Shown one piece after another: positions 1-10,000 of a stretch of DNA of 64,000 nt. The notes beneath the pieces were generated by a model. It was not told where the DNA came from and ran no database searches. It saw nothing but the letters and a program-made list of their open reading frames with translations. How positions within the stretch are numbered: the stretch's first letter is position 1; the number at the start of each line of letters is the position of its first letter. Made by a program: the position numbers and the translations under genes. Source of the stretch: Dysgonomonas sp. ZJ279 (GTDB taxonomy: Bacteria; Bacteroidota; Bacteroidia; Bacteroidales; Dysgonomonadaceae); NCBI RefSeq assembly GCF_011039205.1, contig NZ_JAAKEL010000003.1, forward strand, positions 186,001 through 250,000, given 5' to 3'.

Positions 1-647
1 TAGAACAAAACAAAAGAAAAGAGTAAAATAGTTCTTTTGATTTCATATTTAGATGTGAAAAGCTCATGAAAAATCCAAAAGACGAAAAAGATCAGCACGC
101 ACGATTGAAGGGGATATATAGCTTCACCAAATAAGAACCTAAAGGTGAACATTGCGCTAATTAATAAATAGTTAGAGTTGAAAGCAAACCGATCGTCCAA
201 GTTGCCCAGTCCGGGAACAACCGAATATTGTTCGTTCCACCGTATATTCTGATGGTGATAAAATACAGAGTCGAACACTCCTTCGACCCAGAGTGATGAG
301 CACAATATAATCATTATTGCTAGTATTATAATGCCCAATTCTAACTTAGATAATTCCTTTATTTGCGACTTAAATTTTTTTATCTGTTTTTGTAGATATT
401 TCCTTCTTACAAACCAATAGGCAATACTAATACCTGTACTTACGAAAAGAAAATAATGATTAGACGGTAGCCACAATGACCATACAGATAGCGGAATAAT
501 AAGTAGTGATAAGCCGAGTAAAAGTTTATCGATTAAATTATATTGTTCCGACTGTTTGCAAAGTTTATTATATATTGAGAGAAATATCTCACCCCATGTT
601 ACCAGTACAAAGGATATTGTAATCCAAGCTAAAATAAATGCTATCAT
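1..647 (-). CDS. Polytopic membrane protein, LIC_10190-like, C-terminus cut off by window edge
   Basis: The reading frame stays open on the minus strand from the ATG at 645-647 to the left edge, about 215 codons, so only the N-terminal part is present. An in-frame stop lies 15 bp upstream, so no earlier start is possible. The protein begins with a hydrophobic helix (MIAFILAWITISFVLVTWGE) and has at least four more likely membrane spans. A central stretch reads RWNEQY, then VVPGLGNLDDRFAFNS. I recall this tryptophan / PGLGNL / FNS signature from the LIC_10190 family of large membrane proteins that resemble GT-C glycosyltransferases; that link is from memory. It starts 27 bp after thyA ends, on the same strand, so co-transcription is possible. 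The substrate cannot be inferred. Confidence 0.7.
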   Translation of the reverse strand, partial: MIAFILAWITISFVLVTWGEIFLSIYNKLCKQSEQYNLIDKLLLGLSLLIIPLSVWSLWLPSNHYFLFVSTGISIAYWFVRRKYLQKQIKKFKSQIKELSKLELGIIILAIMIILCSSLWVEGVFDSVFYHHQNIRWNEQYSVVPGLGNLDDRFAFNSNYLLISAMFTFRFLFGEAIYPLQSCVLIFFVFWIFHELFTSKYEIKRTILLFSFVLF

Positions 648-673
648 CTTAATGTTTACCTCTTAATAGACCT

Positions 674-1468
674 TTATACAGCAACTTCCCCTTTTATGTG
701 TGGGTGTGGATCATATCCTTCGAGAGTAAAATCTTCATATTTAAAATCAAAAATGCTTTTCACATCAGGATTTAAAATCATTTCAGGAAGTGGGCGTAAT
801 TCACGAGATAATTGTAATTCTACTTGTTCCAGATGATTAGTATATATGTGCGCATCGCCTAAGGTATGTACAAACTCGCCGGCTTGTAATCCTGTCACTT
901 GTGCCATCATTTTAAGTAACAGAGCATATGATGCAATATTGAATGGTACACCTAGAAATATATCGGCACTACGTTGATAGAGTTGTAAACTAAGTTTTCC
1001 ATCAGCTACATAGAACTGAAAGAAAGCATGACATGGAGGAAGCTTCATATTCGGTATATCAGCAACATTCCATGCATTTACAATTATTCGTCGCGAGTCG
1101 GGATTGTTCTTAATGGTGTTTACAACCTCTGTTATCTGATCTATATGACCGCCATTATAGTCGGGCCACGATCTCCACTGATAACCGTAGATATGACCGA
1201 GATCCCCATTTTCATCAGCCCATTCGTTCCATATACGTACACCATTATCTTGCAGGTATTTTATATTCGTATCTCCTGCCAAAAACCATAGGAGTTCATA
1301 TATAATAGACTTCAGATGTAATTTTTTTGTTGTAATAACAGGAAATCCATCAGCTAAATTATATCTGCTCTGATGCCCGAAAACACTAATGGTGCCTGTA
1401 CCTGTTCTGTCGCTTTTTTCTGTTCCTTCAGCTAAAACTCGCTTAAGAAGGTCGTGATATTGTTTCAT
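674..1468 (-). CDS. thyA: Thymidylate synthase
   Basis: Converts dUMP and methylene-tetrahydrofolate to dTMP and dihydrofolate in the cytoplasm. At 264 residues it has the same length as the E. coli enzyme. The phosphate-binding loop DRTGTGT is at residues 20-26, the catalytic cysteine is Cys146 in LPPCHAFFQ, and an arginine pair sits at 126-127 in DSRRIIV. The C-terminus ends in GEVAV. The dihydrofolate reductase gene that often follows thyA is not adjacent here; a membrane protein gene follows instead. A minus-strand TACCTTTG box lies 27 bp upstream of the start, and a terminator separates it from rprY, so it probably has its own promoter. Confidence 0.97.
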   Translation of the reverse strand: MKQYHDLLKRVLAEGTEKSDRTGTGTISVFGHQSRYNLADGFPVITTKKLHLKSIIYELLWFLAGDTNIKYLQDNGVRIWNEWADENGDLGHIYGYQWRSWPDYNGGHIDQITEVVNTIKNNPDSRRIIVNAWNVADIPNMKLPPCHAFFQFYVADGKLSLQLYQRSADIFLGVPFNIASYALLLKMMAQVTGLQAGEFVHTLGDAHIYTNHLEQVELQLSRELRPLPEMILNPDVKSIFDFKYEDFTLEGYDPHPHIKGEVAV

Positions 1469-1494
1469 ATATTTTATTGCTATTTTTCTAGCTT

Positions 1495-1502
1495 CAAAGG
1501 TA
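1495..1502 (-). promoter_or_regulatory. Candidate -7 box (TACCTTTG) for thyA
   Basis: The minus strand reads TACCTTTG here, matching the Bacteroidota -7 consensus TAnnTTTG, 27 bp before the thyA ATG and just after the rprY terminator. I see no good -33 TTG at the usual spacing, so the call rests on the -7 box and its position. Confidence 0.5.
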
Positions 1503-1514
1503 TATAAAAAAAAC

Positions 1515-1548
1515 GAAAGCTATACTTTTTGATTCAAGTATAGCTTTC
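1515..1548 (-). terminator. Rho-independent terminator after rprY
   Basis: A perfect 13-bp stem (1515-1527 with 1536-1548) and an 8-nt loop. Read on the minus strand it is followed almost at once by a run of T residues (the A-run at about 1505-1513 of the plus strand). It lies 22 bp beyond the rprY stop and would end the rprX-rprY transcript before thyA. Confidence 0.85.
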
Positions 1549-1570
1549 TATCTGTTGTTCGGATTTAGCT

Positions 1571-2287
1571 TTATTCAGCGCCCTCAGCTTCTTCACTTAC
1601 AGGAGCGATAAGTTTGTAACCTTTACCATGTATGTTAATGATTTCGATACTAGGTGCCGGCTTCAACAGTTTACGCAACTTAGTGATATATACGTCCATG
1701 CTTCGTGCATTGAAATAGTTGTCATCTACCCATATTTGCTTAAGGGCATGATTACGTTCCAATATATCGTTAGCATGAGCACATAAAAGGCCAAGAAGTT
1801 CAGCTTCTTTAGTAGTCAATTTAGTGCTTTCGCCGTTGATAGTCAAAATTTGTTTTTGAGTATCGAACTGCATATTGCTAAACTGATACACTTGTTGTTC
1901 CTTAGTTCTTTTTCCTTTTACGCGACGGAAAATAGCCTCGATACGAAGAACAAGCTCTTCCATGCTGAATGGTTTTGTTATATAATCATCAGCACCTGCT
2001 TTGAATCCTTCTAAGATATCGTCTTTCATATTCTTGGCAGTCAAAAATATAATAGGAATCTCTGTATTTATAGCTCTGATCTCTTTAACTAAGGTAATAC
2101 CGTCTTTTTTAGGCATCATTACATCTAAGATACACAGATCATATTTTTCTTTTACAAATCCTTTATATCCGACTTCGCCATCAATGAATAGATCAGTATC
2201 ATATCCTTTCGCTTGAAGATATTCTCTTAGCAACATACCAAGATTTTCGTCGTCTTCACATAAAAATAATTTCAATTTTTCTTCCAT
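1571..2287 (-). CDS. rprY: Response regulator RprY (OmpR family)
   Basis: DNA-binding response regulator of the RprX/RprY two-component system known from Bacteroides. It has 238 residues: a receiver domain with acidic pair Glu11/Asp12, phospho-acceptor Asp55 (LCILDVMMPKKDG) and conserved Lys105 (ADDYITKPF), then a winged-helix domain from about 130 to 230. The opening EKLKLFLCEDDENLGMLL is the part I recognise as RprY. It lies 43 bp downstream of its sensor gene and is followed by a strong terminator, so the pair forms one transcript. The regulon cannot be read from this window. Confidence 0.93.
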   Translation of the reverse strand: MEEKLKLFLCEDDENLGMLLREYLQAKGYDTDLFIDGEVGYKGFVKEKYDLCILDVMMPKKDGITLVKEIRAINTEIPIIFLTAKNMKDDILEGFKAGADDYITKPFSMEELVLRIEAIFRRVKGKRTKEQQVYQFSNMQFDTQKQILTINGESTKLTTKEAELLGLLCAHANDILERNHALKQIWVDDNYFNARSMDVYITKLRKLLKPAPSIEIINIHGKGYKLIAPVSEEAEGAE

Positions 2288-2330
2288 AACATCTCTTTAT
2301 TTGCGTTTTTTTAAATCAGTAATTAATTAG

Positions 2331-3908
2331 TCATTTTTCTTTTATAGTAGGTAAGTTTATTATAAATTTAGTTCCTTTATTTAAATCACTTTCTGCTTTT
2401 ATAGAGCCTTTATGTTCTTCGATTATTTTCTTAACATATGCCAACCCTAGCCCAAAGCCTTTTACATCGTGGCGATTACCGGTTGATACACGATAGAAGC
2501 GATCGAAAATCTTTTTTACATATTCTTTTTTTATTCCTATTCCGTTGTCTTCTACGGATATTAATAGCTTATTATTGCTGTTCCATGTTCTTATCATTAG
2601 CTCTAATGGCTGATCCTCCCTCCTGTATTTTACTGCATTGTCGAGTAGATTAAACAGAACATTTGTAAAATGCATCTTGTCTGCATATATTGCCGATTCG
2701 GTAGCTTGTAGATCAATATCGAGATTTCCGCCGAATTTTTCCACTTTTAACTGAAATGTATTCGCTACGGTTACTACGATATCGTTAGCATCTAGTTCTT
2801 TAAGTTTTAAAGTTGCTTTTTGTTTCTCAAAAAGAGACATTTGAAGCACCTTTTCCACTTGGAAGCTCAGCCGTTCGGTCTCATCATTTATCACACCCGA
2901 TATATGTTTAAAAACCTCAGGTGATTTGGTTATCGATCCGTCTTTTAGCATTTGCGCAGCGAGCGATATCGTCGACACCGGAGTCTTTAACTCATGAGTC
3001 ATATTATTCATGAAATCGTTCTTCATTTCAGATAAGCGCTTCTGACGGAAGGTGATAAAGATAATAATTATAAATGTAACAAGTAATATGAAGGTAAATA
3101 AAAGTGCTGGTACCAGGAATGAAACCTCGCTAAAGAGGTAGTCTCCCTTGGTCGGGAAATAGACCTTAAGATAGGTTAGCTTATCCGGCGAATCGTTTGG
3201 AAACAGAACTTGTGTATATACCGCATTCTTATCCTGATCCGAGAATCGTGCCTGCCTATAAATAGGTTTATCGTTCTTATCTACTATTTCATATTGAAAT
3301 GGCAACTCTATGCCATTATGCTTTATTTCGTTTCTTATATTGTTTTCGAGTGTTTTGAAATTGATCCTCTCTTCGATGGGAACATTGCTTGATGTATTCA
3401 ATATTTTGTTGATAACATCATTTAAGTTCTCCCTCTCGTTGAGATATCTTTTCTTCTGCTCTTCCTGCATATCAACAAACGTTTTGGATATAGCATTTGT
3501 TCCGCTTTTGTTTGGCGATTGAAATACAGGTTTAGTCGGTTTGGTTTGTATGGTTTGCGATAGATTGTATTCTACTTGCAATTCCATACCATCAGGGGCA
3601 GTCACTTTTCCGTTTACCTTCTGATTATAAGTTACAATTTCTTCTTCCAACTGGTTACTCCGAGATAGAGATCTGTTGTAAGCCGACTGATTTTTTTGCT
3701 TTTCAAGGAACGCTTCATCGAGATATTTCTTTGTTTGATCAAGTTCCAGATTTCTCGATATCTGGTACAAGCTTCTGTTTATTGCTTCATCAAATTGATC
3801 ACTCCTCAGTCTAACCGATGTGCGGAGATACGTAATCTGTAAGTATAATAAACCGAAGAACGCAATAGCCATTATAATTGCAAGTATCCATATTGTTGAT
3901 TTCTTCAT
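2331..3908 (-). CDS. rprX: Sensor histidine kinase RprX
   Basis: Membrane sensor kinase partner of RprY, 525 residues. A membrane span at about 7-25 is followed by a large periplasmic sensor region with coiled-coil character (about 30-262) and a second span at about 264-287. The H-box MTHELKTPVS has the autophosphorylated His305. The ATP-binding domain has an N-box (LFNLLDNAVKYR), a DNGIGI G1 box and a GFGLGLAYVKK G2 box. No HAMP or PAS domain is obvious. The periplasmic region gives no hint of the signal. It is the first gene of the rprX-rprY unit, 155 bp after the end of sprA on the same strand. Confidence 0.93.
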   Translation of the reverse strand: MKKSTIWILAIIMAIAFFGLLYLQITYLRTSVRLRSDQFDEAINRSLYQISRNLELDQTKKYLDEAFLEKQKNQSAYNRSLSRSNQLEEEIVTYNQKVNGKVTAPDGMELQVEYNLSQTIQTKPTKPVFQSPNKSGTNAISKTFVDMQEEQKKRYLNERENLNDVINKILNTSSNVPIEERINFKTLENNIRNEIKHNGIELPFQYEIVDKNDKPIYRQARFSDQDKNAVYTQVLFPNDSPDKLTYLKVYFPTKGDYLFSEVSFLVPALLFTFILLVTFIIIIFITFRQKRLSEMKNDFMNNMTHELKTPVSTISLAAQMLKDGSITKSPEVFKHISGVINDETERLSFQVEKVLQMSLFEKQKATLKLKELDANDIVVTVANTFQLKVEKFGGNLDIDLQATESAIYADKMHFTNVLFNLLDNAVKYRREDQPLELMIRTWNSNNKLLISVEDNGIGIKKEYVKKIFDRFYRVSTGNRHDVKGFGLGLAYVKKIIEEHKGSIKAESDLNKGTKFIINLPTIKEK

Positions 3909-4063
3909 TTTTTAATAGCCTTTATAACCTACTACCGATGAGATGGATATACCTCTCATTACAGTAATTAGATATTTAACAATTGAATGTGGATTTTTGT
4001 TTAACATTTGAGAAAATAAACTTAAAATAATAATTATTCTTACGCAAGTATATTAAGATTTTT

Positions 4064-7000
4064 TTATTGTATTAGAGTAAACTTAAGACTAATGCCAAAG
4101 TTAGTATTTGTTGTCGGATATCCTGTAGAAGAAATAAGAGGATTATTCATTATTCTATCAAAAAACGCTCTTAGAGTCAGTGAACGGCTCAATGTGTAGT
4201 CTGCCGATAGCTTTAGTGTAACTGTTGTGGTACCGCTGGTGGCTTGAGTAAATTGCTCTTGGATGTTTCTTATCAGAGCTTGGCTGGTTTTGTGCGATAC
4301 GTCCGCTTTTATGTTAAGATCGTTGTTGAAATCTTTTGAACTTTTAGACGTAAGCCCTATAACACGGTTAAATTCGTCGATGCGATAGCCAAAGCCCACA
4401 ACGATCTCCTTCTGGATTGATTCTATTATTTGGTATGATGCCATATTCAGGTTGAGAGTCCGCATGTTATTAAATTGAGAATTGATAGACATATTATTAT
4501 TCAATATCCCTTCTACACCAAAGAGAGGATTGAATATTTCGGATATTCCTACCGACGCAATATTATAGGGCGACGAAGGTACGGGATTTCCTGTTAATAC
4601 ATCACGAATAAAGCCTAAATCGTCATCCACTTGTTGCCATGTAGCAAAAGAGTTGAAGCTGCCTACCTGATAGAAACAAGAATATGAATGATTGAAGCGT
4701 ATCGATCTGAATTTTTCTTTAATGGCAGGTATTTCAGATAGCCCGTCATACGATATCGTCCAGTTTGGTAACATGGATAACAATGATGGAAATGCAGATA
4801 GTGTAACACTATTTGCATTCTGGCCTGTATATGCTGCAAGAAATGCAGGGATAAGCACATCACCCGAATTAATATTAACAAGATTATTTTCTGCTGAGTA
4901 TTTTTCTCCTATAAATCCGGGTTTGTCGGTCATAAAGCCTCCGGTAGGATAGGGTAAGCCGTCATATTTTGATTCTAATCTGTTTCTTATAATAGTTCTA
5001 TTTGCCAAAAATCTGTCGAAAGCATCTGATTGATAGCCGTTTTTAGCACTACTGTTTCTCAATGTAGTTGAAAGCCCGATTGTTGTCATCGAAAAGCTGC
5101 CACCTAGTGTGCGTGGTGAACCTTCGAACATATACAGTATTTCCGAACGCTCGTTATTTTCACGATTAGCATTCAGTTCAATTTTCATGCCTTTAAATGG
5201 CTCAAGTTGAGCTCTTATTTCCAGTTTGTTCGAATTGTTGTAAACCGCAGGAAGAATATTGTCGCTATTTATTACGAGCCATTCGCGATCTAAAGATTTT
5301 TTAATGAAATCGTCTCCACCTTCAAAACCAAATGCGAAACCTAGACCGGGAGCTAATCCATATTCTGTATTTTTCTGACCAAAAGCATCGCCCACATGAG
5401 GACTATAGCCGGATATAAATGTTTCTTTGCGTCTCGAATAGTTAATACCTATAGAACGGAACGACATCAGACCCCGTGCAGAATATTCGGCAATATCTTT
5501 CCAAATTCCCTCTCCCGGTTCTTTTATTTTATTTACAATATTAATCTGGACAGTTGCCGAATCTTTATTATTTATTCGTATCGAATTTTCATCAATCTTC
5601 TTGAATTTGATATTATAAGGACGACCGTCTTTTTTGGCTACTAGTTCAATATTTTTTGTCCCTAACCCGTGGGTAATAGTAATAGTCGTATCGGTTCTTA
5701 GTGTTACCTCTTGGGTGAATCGTCGCCTTTGGGCTTCTTTATTTTGTTCTCGCCGTTGCTGGCTGGGAGATTGGGCTCTCCTTCTACTATCAAATCGCTC
5801 ATTTACTCTCTTCAAAAATCCCGATTTGTTGTATAAACTTACCAAGTTGAACCGATTGTTGATATCAATAGTTATATTATTATTAATCGTATTTCCTATC
5901 TCTACACTATCTATATCTGCTCCACGATCCCATTGATATGCACTTGTATATGTCAGATTGGTTGTAACCCAATCCATAGCAGGTATATTTCGGAATGGAA
6001 GCTGATAGGTAACTCTCGCTATTTGTTTATATGACAGAGGGTTTCCGAGGTCTCTTATACTCTGCATAACAGAGTCTTTCCATATATCGTAATCGTCTCT
6101 GTTGAGCCTTTTATTTACCTGTAAATATGGTTCTTCTATTTCGGCTCTCGTTCCCGATTGGAATGCTACCTTAAGATTACGGGTAAGATCCCAATTGATG
6201 TTGAAATCCCGATCCCAGTAGAAGGATTGACTCCACGCCAGAAACTGGTTCTGATTTGCATTTTCGCCTATAGTATAGTTGTCGACATCACGTAAAAGTG
6301 TTTCCGTATAATAGCGTGTCATATTAGAATTGAAAGCAATATTGCTAGGCAGATAATTGAATCCAATCGATTTTGCAAACTTGGCAGATCCCGATTTACT
6401 TTTCGAATTTTTGAATGGTTCCCAAGTTTTCATCAGAGGAGAGTATGAATAAGCAAACGTTGCTTTATAATTCTTACTCACATCATAAACTGTAGTGGGG
6501 TTCTTAAATTCCGTTTGATTGAAGGTATATCCCAGACTAAAGTTTGCAGGGTCGTATGGCATGGGAGTCTTACTCTGTATATTTACTCTGATATTATTCA
6601 GGCTGACGCTTCGGGTTGTTGTTTTCTCTTGAGACAAACTTTTTATGGAGTCTTTTTCTATCTTGCTATCAACTATACTTAGCGACTCTTTCAATGTTAC
6701 GTCCTGATCGAACGGATCATATTTCGGGGTTGTAGTCTGATTAGAATAAGCATAATAAAAGGGTATACTCACCTTCGCTTTTTCAGGTAAGAATCTGCCT
6801 AGTTCTACATTGGCTGTTACATCGTACATGTAATAATCGTCGAGTCGCCTTTCCATTAAACTTTGATCTAATGCTCCAAAGCCGACAGTCTCTTTTCTTC
6901 CCGAGAGATTAATTGTTCCTAAATCGGAAAGTGCTATATTGAGATTTCCTTGGGCTGCCCATCCGCCTTCTTCATTGAAGTCCGTTAGTCGGAGCTCATT

Positions 7001-10000
7001 GACCCATACTTCTCCCGATTTATTGAGACGTGAATTGTTACGTACACCAATCATTATAATTTGTACATCCGACAGAGAGGGATTACCTATAATGCTGACT
7101 CTATTGTTAGGTTTGTCCGGATCATAATCCGAGTAAACTTTGGTGAATGAAATGTTTGATCCTTCTTTTCGTTTTTCTTTATTTCGTTTCAGCTTTAAAT
7201 CTTTAAGTATATCCAGTTTGAAATCGAACATATTATCTTGAGGCCAGACTGCATATTGGTCAGTAATACTGTTAGAGCGATAGTCACTGCTCGGAGGAGT
7301 GATTGTAAGTGGTATTTCATACTCATAGTAATTATTCTTGTAGTCGGTACCTAAACGAATAAATACGGTCAATTCACCATAGGCGAGCGTATTATCTCCA
7401 ACGAGAGCTTCAGCGTGAGTAAACAGTTGTAATCTTTTATGACGTCTGAAGTCGTATGATGCTTTTTTATATACAGCGCGAGCATCGCCTGATTCCAAAT
7501 CTAAAATCTGAAGGGATAGTGCCTGTTCGTTTTCTCTGGTCAATTGTGTTTGGTCGGGATCGAGTTCGCGTGTAAGTCCCGGAGGCAAAACGTAATTAAC
7601 GGGTTTCCTGTCGGAGTTTTCCTCGATATTGACAGTAGAAATAACTACCGCACCATTACCTTCGGGTATATCGTTTTTATTCAATGTTTGTTCATAGATG
7701 CGCCAATCACCACGGACAAGTTGAAATGTTCCGAAGCGAAGGAACGTTGTCTGATCGAAACCTGTTAAGAACATGCGCATAAAACGGATGCTTCGGAAGT
7801 CTGGTATATTTCCTATTTTCTTATCGTATTGTCGAACAGGGACTTTAAATTGATACCAGGTTACAGTACCCGGTGTGCCGTTGCGCAGAGGCACTGTGAC
7901 TTCGCGGCTATTTATGATATGATTTTTTCCCACTTTCATCGAATCGGGTGTCAATCGAAGCTTGTATTGAAAATAGGTTTCGTTTCCATTCATGGTGTTA
8001 TCCTGATCGATATCTTCCACATCGGGTAATACACGTGCTGATGTAGCAAAACTCTCATCCGATCCGCTGGTAGTAGGGGAGTTTCCTTCTGTTCCGTTAT
8101 AAAATTTATATCGGTCGATGATACTTACTTCATCCCGATCGTAATCAGAACTACGGTAGAAATGATACTTATCTTTCGATGGGCTGTTTAGAGGTGAAAA
8201 TTGATCGTTTTGCATTGCTTCCAATGCCGAAGGTGAAAGTTTACTTCTTAAGGCTTCCAGATAATCGCGATAAGCTCCGAATGTTGTTTCTTCTTCTGCA
8301 CTTAATCCGTTCAATCCGACGTCTTGTTTTTTACGTCCGCTGTCACCTGCGCTGTCATCAAAAGCGTAAACGGTAGATTGCCGTGTTGGCACTTTACCCC
8401 ATGCAGTGGTTGTGTATGCCGTAGGATCGTCATTGATAGGCAGACCATTTTCGTAGAACTTTTTACCATCTTTTAGAACGTCTTCCGATATCTCACCCAA
8501 GTTTATATATAAGTCTCCTCCATTGTTTTTCACGGCGGCGGTATCGTTATATACAAAAGGATCCATCAACCAAAATTCGATATATTCGATATTAGCTGAC
8601 TCAAAATCCCGAACATCCATTTTACGAGTAATACCTGCCCAACGTTTTTTCGGATTTAATAAATTTCCATCCGAATTTATATTTGTTGCGTCTAAGTTAT
8701 ATTGCCCCCTTTCATTCGGGTAATAAGATAGATTTAGCGTCGGAATTGTTGCAGCCTCGTTAAATGGTACGTCTCTGTTTGGGTATATTTCGCTTAGATA
8801 TATTTCGCGTACAAAATGATCAGATAGTTGATCTTTATCATTTTTGATATGCAGAGGTGTAAGTGACGAGTTTCTACGTGTAAATATACCATCAATCATA
8901 TACCAAGACATCATGGCTCTATTCATGCCATATCGGACATCATCGTTGAGCAAAGCTTCGGGGAATAGCGCGTCTCCTGATTTGTCGGCAGGGGTCGATG
9001 CCAATGTCCATCCAAAGGGGCTTTTGATATCTATTCTGGATTCGGATGTTTCGAAATCATCGAGATAGGAGTGCGCTCCGAGATCTCTATTTTCGTAATG
9101 CCCTGCGATCATTTGTGCAAATTCGCCATTAAATGTTATCTGAGAAGGCTGGGTTGCATTAACGAACGGTAGTTTGTCTACAAGATTAGTCAGCCATTGC
9201 GATTCAGTTCTATAAGATGTATTTAGTCCCCATAATGTATTTTTGACCGACTCATTACCGAGTTCCGTTTTCATTGTTAATGGCCTTTCCGAAAGGTGCA
9301 TAATAGTACCGCCTACATTGAAATTTTTAGATATGTCGTAGCTTAAGTTCAGACCCAAGAGTGTTTTCCGCTCCATGCTGAATGTACGGTCTTCGAGTGA
9401 AATCTGTATTGGTGTATTTGTATCTAATATATTCTGATTGATGATGGTTACTATCCCCGACATGTAATCTACGATATAATCGACCCCCTCCGTTAGCGTA
9501 ACAGTACCGGCAGTAACCTTGACTGAGCCTTGCGGTACATTTGTTGCATTCAGGTTTATGTCTGAATTAGATGCAGAACCTCTGTAAGAACCGGATATTT
9601 TGAACTTGTTTTTTTCGGCAATCTGTTGAGCTATCGTTTTCGTCGAGTCATATAATTCTTGGTAAACATATCTGTCGGCAATTGCAGGGTTATTTATTTC
9701 TTTTCTTAAATGTGAACCAAATGGTTCGACAACAGGGAAATATATTCGTCCATTTTCCGATCGTATAGTGAATCCGTCTATATAATCGAAAATTCCGTCG
9801 GGGTTGCGGTTGTCTCGAACATCGAGCCTATCCAGATTCATGACTCTCAACAATAATTGATTCCGAATATCGCCTTCCGGTAAATAATTGATAAATGTTC
9901 CTATCGAATCGGATTGATACGATATGTTCATTCTGAATTTATCCTTTTGGATGTTGGTTGCTCCGATGCTATAGACGTTTTTCATCATCAGATCCCATGT